From CAWAWP01 sp963841205 (GTDB lineage: Bacteria; Chloroflexota; Ktedonobacteria; Ktedonobacterales; JADMIN01): a DNA stretch of 64,000 nt. The translations under genes were made by a program, and so were the position numbers. Under the pieces are notes generated by a model, which saw nothing but the letters and a program-made list of their open reading frames with translations, was not told the DNA's origin and searched no databases. Each line of letters starts with the position of its first letter. Positions within the stretch are counted from its first letter, which is position 1. Below, piece after piece: positions 34,999 to 43,489 of this stretch. The stretch covers positions 12,052 to 76,051 of the forward strand of contig CAWJCH010000017.1 of NCBI GenBank assembly GCA_963841205.1, given 5' to 3'.

Positions 34999-35619
34999 AT
35001 GAGCGAGCCAATGACGGAGATTCAGCAGCGCGTCTATAACGTCGTGCGCGACTATATCCGCCGCGAACGGCGCCCGCCGACGATCGACGAGATCTGCGCG
35101 GCAACTGGCATCAAGTCGAAGAGCCACGTGCATTACGTGCTGGGCAAGTTGGTCGAGAAGGGTTGGATCGCCAAGGATGACGGCAAGGCGCGCGGCCTGC
35201 GGCTGACTCACGAACCGGGTGTGCCGGTGCTGGGGCGCATCGCGGCGGGCCAGCCGATCGAGCACTTCGAGGCCGACGAGCGGCCCGAGCTCGACCTCTC
35301 GGCGCACACACGCGGCGACGCCGAGGAGTTCGCGTTGCTCGTGCGCGGCAACTCCATGATCGACGACCGCATCTTCGATGGCGACTACGTGCTGGTGCGC
35401 CCGGCGAAGTCCGCGCTTGACGGCGAGATCGTCGTTGCCACGCACCTTGTGGATAACGGCGCCGCGACGGTCAAGCGCCTCTTCACCGAGCGCGACCACA
35501 AGCGCATCCGCCTCCAGCCCGCCAACGCTACGATGGACCCCATCTACGTCCCCAGCCGCGAGTGGTCGCGCGAGTGGGAGATCCAGGGCGTCGTCACGGG
35601 TGTGTATCGCGAGATGTAA
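34999..35619 (+). CDS. lexA: LexA repressor
   Basis: 206 aa. N-terminal winged helix (RPPTIDEICAATGIKSKSHV) and the S24 autoprotease domain with cleavage site Ala83-Gly84 (GRIAAGQP), nucleophile Ser119 (GNSMIDDRI) and general base Lys159 (ATVKRLF). Represses DNA-damage genes and cleaves itself when RecA filaments form. ATG 34999 follows GAGGTGACCT. The promoter upstream carries two GAAC-type palindromes. Confidence 0.97.
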   Translation: MSEPMTEIQQRVYNVVRDYIRRERRPPTIDEICAATGIKSKSHVHYVLGKLVEKGWIAKDDGKARGLRLTHEPGVPVLGRIAAGQPIEHFEADERPELDLSAHTRGDAEEFALLVRGNSMIDDRIFDGDYVLVRPAKSALDGEIVVATHLVDNGAATVKRLFTERDHKRIRLQPANATMDPIYVPSREWSREWEIQGVVTGVYREM

Positions 35620-35636
35620 CGCGTCGGAGACCCCCG

Positions 35637-35645
35637 TGCTATAGT
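35637..35645 (+). promoter_or_regulatory. extended -10 promoter for the TetR gene
   Basis: TGCTATAGT (35637-35645) matches TGnTATAAT with one change, 51 bases before the ATG at 35697; no good -35. Lies 18 bases after the lexA stop. Confidence 0.45.
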
Positions 35646-35696
35646 GGACTAGGCCCTGTGCTGTGCCCACCGAATGGTCTCCGAGGTTTCTCCCCC

Positions 35697-36254
35697 ATGG
35701 CCCACCTGCCGCATTCCACCGAGCGCGGGCGCGAAACTCTCCGCCTGCTGCGCGAAGCCCTCATCGAGCTGGTAGCTGAGAATGGCTTCGATGCCGTCAC
35801 CATCAAGGACATCACCGAGCGTGCGGGTGTGGACCGCACGACCTTCTACCTGCACGCCGCCGACAAGCGCGATCTCTTCGAGCGCAGTCAGCGCCAGGTG
35901 ATCGACGATGTGTTCGCGAGCGCGGCGGCGGCGAGTGGCCCTGGCGAACGGATTCATGCCGCCTTTCACCACCTTGCCGAGCACGCCGCCACCTATCGTG
36001 TCCTCCTGACGGTAACAGACCCTGTCTTCGATCAGCGGCTGCAAGCCTACATCGCAGAGCAGGTTGGCCAGGCCATTGTGTCGCGTGGCGGCCGCCAGGA
36101 TCTGTCGGTGGGCCTGCTCGCTACCTATGCGGCGGCTGTCCTGCGTGCCCTCGCGCGATGGTGGCTCGAGCGCGATATGCCCTACACCCCCGACGACATG
36201 GCCGCCATCACCGCGCGCCTCATCACCGGCGGCTTCGCCGCATACGGCGCCTAG
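35697..36254 (+). CDS. TetR-family transcriptional regulator
   Basis: 185 aa from ATG 35697. HTH at ~12-55 (LREALIELVAENGFDAVTIK, DITERAGVDRTTFYLHAADK) is typical TetR; the C-terminal ligand domain ends RWWLERDMPYTPDDMAAITARL, which resembles TetR_C_7-type domains. The open frame extends 45 codons upstream into the lexA gene end, but that part has no HTH homology. The adjacent downstream DNA is non-coding, so no target gene is apparent. Confidence 0.88.
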   Translation: MAHLPHSTERGRETLRLLREALIELVAENGFDAVTIKDITERAGVDRTTFYLHAADKRDLFERSQRQVIDDVFASAAAASGPGERIHAAFHHLAEHAATYRVLLTVTDPVFDQRLQAYIAEQVGQAIVSRGGRQDLSVGLLATYAAAVLRALARWWLERDMPYTPDDMAAITARLITGGFAAYGA

Positions 36255-36672
36255 CCCGCGGTGCTGAAAGAGGGCATCGTAAAAGCAGCAACCTAGCCCG
36301 TCCCCGACGTGAAGATGCGAGCTTCGTCGCGCTGGCGATTGACGGGATAGGAGATAACGCCCGCGACACTTCCCTCCTCCGCCCAGATGCTGCCGGCCCT
36401 GGGGCAGTTCCGCCGTGTCTTCGATCGCTGCCAGTCGCCGCCGTGAACCTGACTCCCTGCGTTTGCCCCTCCGTTCATGAGCGCCGTCTCGTCGCTGGCA
36501 GGGGTGCCGATACCGGTCTCTCGGTCCGCGAGCGCCGTTCATCCGTGCGGTGGGCCCTGCCCACGTCTGCCCCGCGAGAGGGTCCGCGCCCCTGGGGGGC
36601 GTCGCGCCACGCGGAGCCGCCCCCTCCTTGGGGGGTCGTATGACGGGCGGAGTGTCATCCCTCGGAGGCGGA
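36255..36672. other. non-coding stretch with half copy of a repeat
   Basis: About 420 bases between tetR and nadE (convergent). 36333-36356 is identical over 24 bases to 37887-37910, the right arm of the long inverted repeat beyond nadE. Around 36575-36640 there are C/G-rich self-complementary tracts. No gene is supported. Confidence 0.5.
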
Positions 36673-37515
36673 CTAGCTACCCTCGTCGGCTTTCCACCAG
36701 GTATCGAACGGGGTGACGGGCGTCCGCCGCTTGTGCTCCGTGGCAGCATAGCGCGCTTCGATGCGGCGCGCGTCTTCAGGGGGCACCGCTTTGCCTTCGA
36801 GATAGGCATCGATGACCGCGTAGCCGATTCCCAGCTCATCTTCATCCAGTTGACCCGGATTCACATCCAGCAGATCCGCAGTCGGCGGTTTGGTATACAG
36901 CCGTTCCTCCGCTCCCAGATACTGGAGCAATGAGCGCCCCTGCCCCTTGGTGAGGCCGGTGAGGGGGGTGAGGTCCACGCCACCGTCACCATGCTTGGTG
37001 AAAAAGCCGGCCACCGCTTCAGCAGCGTGATCGGTTCCGACCACCAGCGCATTGAACTGGCACGCAACGCGGTAGTGGATGGTCATGCGTTGCTGCGCCT
37101 TCTGGTTGCCCTTATTGTAGTCGGTCATGGGAAGACCGGTCGCGGCTTCCAGCGCGGCCACGGCGCTGTCGACCGCCGACTGGATATTCACCGTGTAGGT
37201 CTGGTCGGGAGCGACAAACCGCAAAGCCCGCTGCGCATCCTCTTCGTCCTGTTGTCTCCCGTAGGGGAGTCGCAGGGCAATGAAGCGGTAGTCTCGTGCA
37301 CGTCGGACGCGGAGCCGCTCCACCGCCATCTGGCACAGCCGGCCGGCGAGAGCCGAGTCCTGCCCGCCCGAGATGCTGAGGACCAGGCCGTCACACTGTG
37401 CGTGGGTTAAGTAGTCCTGCAAGAACTGGATGCGACGTGCCGCCTCGTCGGCGGGATCGATCTCTGGCTGTACCCGGAGCGCCGCGATAATCGCTCGTTG
37501 CGTCGCCGTCGCCAT
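36673..37515 (-). CDS. nadE: NAD+ synthase, ammonia-dependent type
   Basis: 280 aa from ATG 37515, chosen for AAAGGAGCGAGG upstream. PP-loop ATP-binding motif SISGGQDSALAGRL, then the NadE signatures GTDHAAEAVAGFFTKHGDGG and DLTPLTGLTKGQGRSLLQYL, KPPTADLLDVNPGQLDEDEL. No glutaminase domain, so ammonia is the nitrogen donor. Converts deamido-NAD to NAD. Flanked on both sides by non-coding DNA sharing a repeat. Confidence 0.95.
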   Translation of the reverse strand: MATATQRAIIAALRVQPEIDPADEAARRIQFLQDYLTHAQCDGLVLSISGGQDSALAGRLCQMAVERLRVRRARDYRFIALRLPYGRQQDEEDAQRALRFVAPDQTYTVNIQSAVDSAVAALEAATGLPMTDYNKGNQKAQQRMTIHYRVACQFNALVVGTDHAAEAVAGFFTKHGDGGVDLTPLTGLTKGQGRSLLQYLGAEERLYTKPPTADLLDVNPGQLDEDELGIGYAVIDAYLEGKAVPPEDARRIEARYAATEHKRRTPVTPFDTWWKADEGS

Positions 37516-38155
37516 CCGCCTCGCTCCTTTCACCCCTGACATACGTAGCATTGCTCACTTTGGGGGTCAGGCCAGCAGAGCTTGTGGCCGACCATAGGTA
37601 GCTCCTGCGCGGGGCATATTTGACATGAGCGCCCCATTTCGCAAGCGGCAAGCATGCCGTCGGCGTCGCGATCGGAATCTGCATCCGATTGTAGACGCAG
37701 CGAGTTAAGCGTTTCATCGTTGTGCTTAAGCAGGTTAGAGCAGGTCGACGCCTTGTGAAGAGTCGCGTACGCTGGATGTACCGGCTCATTTGCTGGCGAA
37801 GATCGGAGCCAGCACGAGGGGGCGACGGGGCGACGGGGCGACGACGGGGGGATCCGGTTTCGCGACCCTCTATCTCCTATCCCCGTTGGCGATTGACGGG
37901 ATAGGAGATAGAGCCTCGCGAAACTGGCCCCCCCTCCCAGCCCGCTTCGCCTCGCTCGCCAGCTGGTCGCGGTCATCCATTCCTGGTTTCCTGTCCATTG
38001 ATCTCTCCCCAGTAAGCGGCGGTGGATTCGCGGCGAGCAAGCTGCCTGTGTGGTCACAGTTCCTCGTCGCGTTCCGTTATAGGAGTGACGTGAGAAACCT
38101 CGCCGATGTGATCGGGAGGTTGGTTCCCGCGGGGCGCACTGAAGGAGACGCGACG
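37516..38155. other. non-coding stretch containing a long inverted repeat
   Basis: About 640 bases between the divergent nadE and DoxX-like genes. Contains GGGGCGACGGGGCGACGGGG-type direct repeats at 37819-37849 and the inverted repeat 37857-37924. No protein gene is supported. Confidence 0.5.
37857..37924. repeat. 68-base imperfect palindrome (REP/MITE-like)
   Basis: Left arm GTTTCGCGA...CTCTATCTCCTATCCCCGT, right arm ACGGGATAGGAGATAGAG...TCGCGAAAC, loop TGGCGATTG. Pairing is nearly complete, with one bulge in the inner arm. The loop plus right arm (24 bases) recurs at 36333-36356. No T tract, so it is not a simple terminator. Confidence 0.75.
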
Positions 38156-38629
38156 ATGAAACTGAAAGTGATCGGCTATTGGGCCACCACCGCCGTCGTT
38201 GCGTGGGAGCTGCTGTTAGGGGGCCTGACGGATCTGGTGCATGGAGGAACCTCGCTGGTAGCCGGTGAGCCGGTCGCCGAGATCCTGACGCACCTAGGCT
38301 ATCCAGTGTACTTGCTCACGATCCTTGGAGTGTGGAAGCTGCCCGGAGGCATCGCCTTGCTGGTGCCAGGGTTTCCGCGGCTCAAGGAATGGGCGTATGC
38401 CGGGGCCTTCTTCGTCTACATAGGGGCGGCGGCATCCGGCGTCGTGCGTGGTCGCGATGACCCAGCCACCCTCATCTGGGGGCCCCTCATCTTCGCCTTG
38501 ATTACGCTCGCTTCGTGGGCGCTTCGCCCGCCAGACCGGATGCTTGGACGGCTCGTTCCGACGAAGCAGAAGCAGGAGGAGTCCACTCAGCATGCTCCAG
38601 TATCCGTTTCGGAAATGACACCGGACTGA
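38156..38629 (+). CDS. DoxX-like membrane protein
   Basis: 157 aa from ATG 38156 with GAAGGAGA upstream. Four predicted membrane helices with the DoxX-like pattern (YWATTAVVAWELLLGGLTDL; LTHLGYPVYLLTILGVWKLP; GGIALLVPGFPRLKEWAYAG). The family is of unknown biochemical role, often linked to redox or detoxification genes. The last ~25 residues are a soluble charged tail. Stand-alone gene. Confidence 0.85.
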   Translation: MKLKVIGYWATTAVVAWELLLGGLTDLVHGGTSLVAGEPVAEILTHLGYPVYLLTILGVWKLPGGIALLVPGFPRLKEWAYAGAFFVYIGAAASGVVRGRDDPATLIWGPLIFALITLASWALRPPDRMLGRLVPTKQKQEESTQHAPVSVSEMTPD

Positions 38630-39212
38630 CGCTGAGAGGCGACCCCCTCCGCCTCTCATTGGTTGTTTCGTCCAGGTACCTGCCGACGGCCGCCACTTCG
38701 GCGAGCCGTCAATCTCTGCGAGAGGTCTCCCCACGCCCCGTCCTAGGTGGGTCAATCTCGTCCTATATCGCTCATAGGAGGAGGAACCCACGAAACCGGA
38801 CCCCGTTGTCCTCGTCGCCAGGCTTCCCGACATGCTGCACTCTCGCAGGCGTGTCCCCGCCGGCCCCCCCTCCGGCACGTGCCTCCGCCAAACGGGCCCC
38901 CCACTCTCACTCATACCGTCGCCTACCGAACCCCTCCGCGTGTGCCGGCGTCAGTTCCGAATGCCCCTAATGACCTGCCCCCAAGAATCGGTTCGCGGGA
39001 GAAGAGCAATAATATCGTTCGGACCGCGCGCCCCCGAGTTCCACTTAGGAGGCTCCTGCCGCAGGACGTCGACTGCGATTGACGCGCGGCGTCTCCGCGC
39101 GTAGCATGGCCCGGACAGCTCCCCCGGCAAGTCGCGTGCGGACCAGAAGCACACGCAGGCCGGTGAAGAGGGTAGTGCTGGTAGAACGCTGCCAGCTCGT
39201 TGATGGCTGCTC
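38630..39212. other. non-coding stretch
   Basis: About 580 bases. Open frames exist on both strands but they are Pro/Arg/Ser-rich in the manner of GC-rich non-coding DNA and have no ribosome binding sites. I see no RNA gene, IS end or strong repeat. Confidence 0.4.
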
Positions 39213-39821
39213 GTGGCAAGGCAGGTCGACGTGCGCGACTCATATGGAACCATCGCGAGAGTCGGGGACGACTCAGCCGAGCTGAGGTTCTTTCCCAACA
39301 AGGCGAAGGTGGCCCTGTTCGTCGTGGGCATTGTCGCAATCTCGGGCGGGGCGATCGCGGCCGCCCTCCTGGATGATCAGTTCAACAGGAGCCTGTTGCT
39401 GCAACTGCTCATCTTCGCACTCGTCGCCGTCATGGACTCCGTGCTGCTCGACGCGCTGCCGCAGTTCGTGGCCACGGCGCCGCAGGTGATCGTCGACGCG
39501 GACGGCATTGTCGCTCGCTTCCCGTTGTTCGGGGTCCAGCGGCTCGCGTGGGGAGACATCGTGCGCCTGGCACCCGCCGGGGCGTCTACGGCACTGGGCC
39601 TGGGAATCACCGTGACGCCCGAGGTCGCCGCTCGGTTCCGGGATGCCGCCGGCGGTGTGCGCAAGCTGCGGAGACCGCTCCTGCAGCCGTACCTTCGGCG
39701 ATACAACCAACTCCTCGTGCCGAATCTATACCTCCCCTTCGGCGGCGAACGTGTCGCGGAGCGCATCGGGCGGCAGTTTGCACGCGAGCTCGGGCTGCGG
39801 CGCGGCGAGCCGTGGGTGTAG
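39213..39821 (+). CDS. membrane protein with PH-like domain (STM3941-like)
   Basis: 202 aa. Begins with a short cytoplasmic beta segment (ARVGDDSAELRFFPNKAKVA), two membrane helices (approximately 33-52 and 61-80), then a domain with DADGIVARFPLFGVQRLAWG and DIVRLAPAGAS, the 'strand-strand-W-x-I' pattern of bacterial PH-like proteins such as STM3941. The assignment is by layout and this motif only. The start may lie a little further downstream; no strong ribosome binding site is seen. Confidence 0.6.
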   Translation: MARQVDVRDSYGTIARVGDDSAELRFFPNKAKVALFVVGIVAISGGAIAAALLDDQFNRSLLLQLLIFALVAVMDSVLLDALPQFVATAPQVIVDADGIVARFPLFGVQRLAWGDIVRLAPAGASTALGLGITVTPEVAARFRDAAGGVRKLRRPLLQPYLRRYNQLLVPNLYLPFGGERVAERIGRQFARELGLRRGEPWV

Positions 39822-39888
39822 CTGCGCCTCCGGCGGCGGGGGCTGCAGAGTCCAGAGCTGCAGGACGACGGAAGGGGGGGATAGGGGT

Positions 39889-40242
39889 ATGTGGACCTAT
39901 GTGTGTTGTATGGAGGCCGAGGTGACCTTCCTGGGCCGCGTGGATCTCCATAGACCGCCGCCTTTCCTCTTCTCCGGCTATCGGAACTCCCACGTCCACT
40001 TCCCCGCCACGGAGCCCTACGACAACCTGGTGGACTTCGAGCTGTACGATCGCGAGACCCTGACATTCGGGGAGTCGGGCCGCGTCCGGATGCAGGTCAT
40101 GCTCAATGCGATCGCGGGCAGCGCGCCCGCGGTGCGACCGGGCGACGCGTTCTACGCCTTCGTCGGCGACGACCGCGTCCTCGAGGGCGTCCTCAATGCG
40201 GTGGGCACCATCGCGACCACCCTGCCACCGTACGACCTGTGA
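39889..40242 (+). CDS. orphan beta-barrel resembling EF-Tu domain III
   Basis: 117 aa from ATG 39889 (GGGGGATAGGGGT upstream); ATG 39910 is an alternative. The segment MEAEVTFLGRVDLHRPPPFL followed by FSGYRNSHVHF resembles EF-Tu domain III (A-E-V...GGRHTPFFSGYRPQF), and the end (LTFGESGRVRMQVML) fits its last strands. There is no GTPase domain. Function unknown; stand-alone paralogues of this barrel occur in several bacteria. 67 bases after the STM3941-like gene. Confidence 0.55.
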   Translation: MWTYVCCMEAEVTFLGRVDLHRPPPFLFSGYRNSHVHFPATEPYDNLVDFELYDRETLTFGESGRVRMQVMLNAIAGSAPAVRPGDAFYAFVGDDRVLEGVLNAVGTIATTLPPYDL

Positions 40243-40459
40243 ACGGCCCGACCAGTGCAGAGCGCACGGTCGGAGACGTCCGGCCTCCCCGTCCTGCGCA
40301 GCGACCTCCCGTGCCGCCTCGCCCACATCCCGATCGTCCTGCGATTGCCACTCCCCGACATCGCCTGACTCTACGCCCTGGGCCACTCAACCGGGCCTCT
40401 CGCTGTATCTGAGATGCTCTGACCGTTGCACATAGGGCGAGCAAATCTGCTTCCCGCCA

Positions 40460-41461
40460 GTGGATGAAAGATGTCTGCATCTTGCTCCGATTGGAGAGCT
40501 ACGACCATTGATGAGATACATCCTTCAGCGTAAGCGCCTGCGTCTGCGCGTATCCGCTGAGCAGCATCCCTTGGATGCGCGGGATCGTCCGCTAACGTGT
40601 GCGAACTGCCAAACTGAACTCCCCGTCGCGGCCAATTTCTGCTTTCACTGCGGGAGCCCGGTTGCGAAGATCCCGCCCGGTGCTCGCGTCCTCGCCATCG
40701 CCAATCAGAAGGGCCGCGTCGGCAAGACGACCACCGCCATCAATCTCGCGGCGTGCCTGGCGGAGGCGAGGTACAAGACGCTCCTCGTCGACCTGGGTCC
40801 TGACTGCGAGGCCACCACCGGATTGGGCATTGATGCACAACGGGTGGGACAGTCGATCTACGAGGTGCTGGTCAACGACGGCGTCTCGATGCGCGACGTG
40901 ATTCGGCGCGACATCCGCCCCAATCTCGCGCTGCTCCCCGCCAAGGTCGAACTCCACGCCGCCGACATCGAGTTGATCTACCTTGAGTAGCGCGAGTATC
41001 GTCTGAAGCGCTCGCTGGAGGCGGTGAAGGATGAGTTCGACTTCATCCTGATCGACTGTCCATCCTCGCTCGGCCTGCTGACGGTCAACGCGCTCACCGC
41101 CGCCGACGGGGTGATCCTGCCGCTGCAGTGCGAGTACTCTGCCCTCGAAGGCATGCAGCAACTGCTCAACACGATCCGACTGGTGCGCGACCGGCTGAAT
41201 CCGCGCATCCAGCTCTTCGGCGTGGTGCTGACGATGTTCGACCCGCGCACGAAGCTGGGTAGCGAGGTCGTCAAGGAGATCGGCGAGCACTTCCCCAAGG
41301 AGAAATTCGACACGATCATCCCGCGCACCGTCCGGCTGGCGGAGGCGCCGAGCTTCGGCCAGACCATCCTCGAGCACGATCCACGGTCGCCGGGTGCCCT
41401 GGCCTACAAGCAGCTCGCCGAGGAAGTGATCGCGCGAGCGATGGCCGCCGTGACGGCCTAG
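40460..41461 (+). pseudogene. parA: ParA/Soj-type ATPase with zinc-ribbon N-terminus, amber-interrupted
   Basis: One frame interrupted by TAG at 40988-40990, between IELIYLE and REYRLKRSLEAVKDEFDFIL. Upstream of the ATPase is a zinc ribbon (CANCQTELPVAANFCFHCGS). The ATPase has deviant Walker A KGRVGKTTT (normally KGGVGKTTT) and LLVDLGPDCEATTGLG in place of LLVDLDPQGNATTGLG, while Walker B FILIDCPSSLGLLTVNALTA and the C-terminal part are normal. Two substitutions in the deviant Walker motif plus a stop suggest a decaying gene; there is no parB. Convergent with the TPR gene. Confidence 0.8.
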
Positions 41462-41476
41462 GTGATTGGCAAATCC

Positions 41477-42244
41477 TCAGAGTGATGGTTCTTGCCGAGG
41501 TACGCGCGACGTCGATCCGCCATCGTCATCGTCGCGAGGCCGCCACGCGGCCACGGGGGAGGCGAGTCGCGCCGTACGTTCGCGCTTGCGTGCGGCTTTC
41601 GCATCCTCCGTCCGTCCAAGTGCGGAGAGTGCGAGCACGGTGTGCGCCCACCCGCCCACGTCGAGCGGGTCGAGCGTGACGGCCCGGTAGAGCACGGACA
41701 GCGCCTCCGGGTAACGCCGCAGGTTGCAGAGGACCATCCCCTTGAACGTCCACCCAGCCGTATACTCGGGGTCCAGGGCGATCAGTCGATCGAAAACGGC
41801 GACGGCCTCTTCATAGCGGCCGGCGTTGTTCAGCTGATGGCCCAAGGTGAAGAGCGTATCCCAGTCATCCGGAGCGACTGCCACGGCCTGCCGCGCTGCG
41901 GCCACGGCTTCTTCCTCACGACTCAAGCCCGTCAGTGCATACACCAGTTCGAGCAAGGCCTTGGTGTCGGTTGACGTGCGAACGGGATCGTGGTCGTAGG
42001 CCTCCACGACGCGCAACAACTTGCGGATCTGGTCCCGCGTCGCCTGCAGGTCCCTGTGTATCTCGTCGTCATCAGGAGCCAAGCGGGCCGCCCGCAAGAA
42101 CAACTCAAGAGACGACGCAGGATAGCCACATCCGCGGACGTTGCGCCCACGTTCGAGGAGGTCGCGAAGCTCTTCGCGTGACGTGTGCCCACCCACGGCG
42201 AGTGCCCCTTCCTCGTCCCCTTGCCTTGTGGGCATTCTGCGCAT
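41477..42244 (-). CDS. TPR-repeat protein
   Basis: 255 aa. Three to four tetratricopeptide repeats between ~35 and 225, clearest at DDWDTLFTLGHQLNNAGRYE, EAVAVFDRLIALDPEYTAGW and PEALSVLYRAVTLDPLDVGG. Likely a protein-interaction scaffold, cytoplasmic since there is no signal peptide. The 3' end is 15 bases from the convergent broken parA. Its upstream flank is the IS630 element at 42298. Confidence 0.85.
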   Translation of the reverse strand: MRRMPTRQGDEEGALAVGGHTSREELRDLLERGRNVRGCGYPASSLELFLRAARLAPDDDEIHRDLQATRDQIRKLLRVVEAYDHDPVRTSTDTKALLELVYALTGLSREEEAVAAARQAVAVAPDDWDTLFTLGHQLNNAGRYEEAVAVFDRLIALDPEYTAGWTFKGMVLCNLRRYPEALSVLYRAVTLDPLDVGGWAHTVLALSALGRTEDAKAARKRERTARLASPVAAWRPRDDDDGGSTSRVPRQEPSL

Positions 42245-42297
42245 GCTCGTGTGTCGGGAGGTAGCTCTTGGCCAAGTAGGCTAGGACTGCCTGGCTA

Positions 42298-43489
42298 GTG
42301 CGTGATCAACTGGCCTTGTCGAGAATAGGATCAGGTAGCGTGAGGTGAGGCTCGTGGGCACAGCCGTGATAGGCGCAGACGCGCTCGGCCACCTCGTGAG
42401 CACTGAGCAAACGGGTGGGCTCGACGATCGCGCGTTTGCTGTGGACCCACTTGGGCTCAATCGGGTTGAGCCAGGGACTCTTGACCGGCAGGTAGCAGGC
42501 GAGGATGCGGACACCCTGGCCTTGGCGCGTGACCTGACGGTTGTGGGCACGGATCCAGGCGCGCACCGCCTTGCTGACATGCCAGGAGGCGTTGTCCCAG
42601 ATCAGCACCCAGACCGGCACGCCTTGCGCCGCGAGTTTGCCGCAACACCAGTCCAGGAACGGGGTCGTCAGCGCGCTGACGGGGCGGCCGTCCACGAAGC
42701 GCAGCCAGACCGCTTCGTCCTGCTGGGCGCGCCGCAGCAAGACGCCGTAGCAGGCCATGGCTTTGGGGTCGGGATCGTGTTTGGCGACCGTCTGTTCCAC
42801 CAGGCGCAGCGGGTGGTCCGCTTCGGCCCAGGCGTGCAGGAATGGCTGGGCCAACCGGCTCCACCACACCTCATCGGCAAAGCCCAGCGCCCAGTCGGGG
42901 TGCGCTGTGGCCAGCGCGATCAGACGGTCGCGGCGCCTTTTTTTCGGGCGTACTCCGGGTCGGGGCTGGTGATCCCTTGCTTGGCGCGCATCCAGCTCAG
43001 GCCCAGGCGCTTCAGCGTGAGGCGAATCGTCTCGCCGCTGACCTGGGTCGCCGTCAGCCCCTGGGCGCAGCTCACCGCGGCGGCGAGCTCCAAGGTCCAC
43101 ACGCTGGTGGGGTGGCCGAACTCGCGCGGGCTGCGGTGCAAGAGCGCGCGCAACTGCTCGGCGCGTTCGCCGGGGAAGGCTTGCGGACGGGGATGGTGGG
43201 CCCGCGAGGAGCCCTGGCGCAACGCGTCGAGCCCACGCGCGTTGAAGGCGTGCAGCGCTGCAAGCACCGTTTGGGGTCGTCGCAGCCCACCTGCTCGGCG
43301 ATGCGGGGCGCGCGCTCGCCGCGGGCGCTGGCCAGCAGGATCTGGCAGCGCCGCAAGACAACGGTGTCCTTCGAGCGCCGCCCCGCGGTCACGCCCGTAC
43401 GCTCGGCGTCCGTGAGGGGACGCACAAAAATAGGAGGTCTCATACCGGCGAGGATACCACATTCTCGCTTACCCACTTTGAACCGACAC
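42298..43489 (-). mobile_element. IS630-family element, copy 1 (decayed)
   Basis: About 1,190 bases bounded by TA at 42296-42297 and 43490-43491, the dinucleotide duplicated by IS630. The outer bases GTG...TCAA...TGG are partly shared between the ends. It carries a multiply frameshifted transposase. Its right TA is also the left TA of the next IS630 element. Confidence 0.65.
42306..43441 (-). pseudogene. IS630-family transposase, two frameshifts
   Basis: Three frames together make a full transposase: N-terminal HTH (FVRPLTDAERTGVTAGRRSK, CQILLASARGERAPRIAEQV), middle (ALHAFNARGLDALRQ; SGETIRLTLKRLGLSWMRAK) and C-terminal DDE domain (GFADEVWWSRLAQPF, VWVLIWDNASWHVS, SPWLNPIEPKWVHSKR). The catalytic Asp-Asp-Glu residues are all present, but the breaks near 43280 and 42940 prevent a single product. 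Confidence 0.8.
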
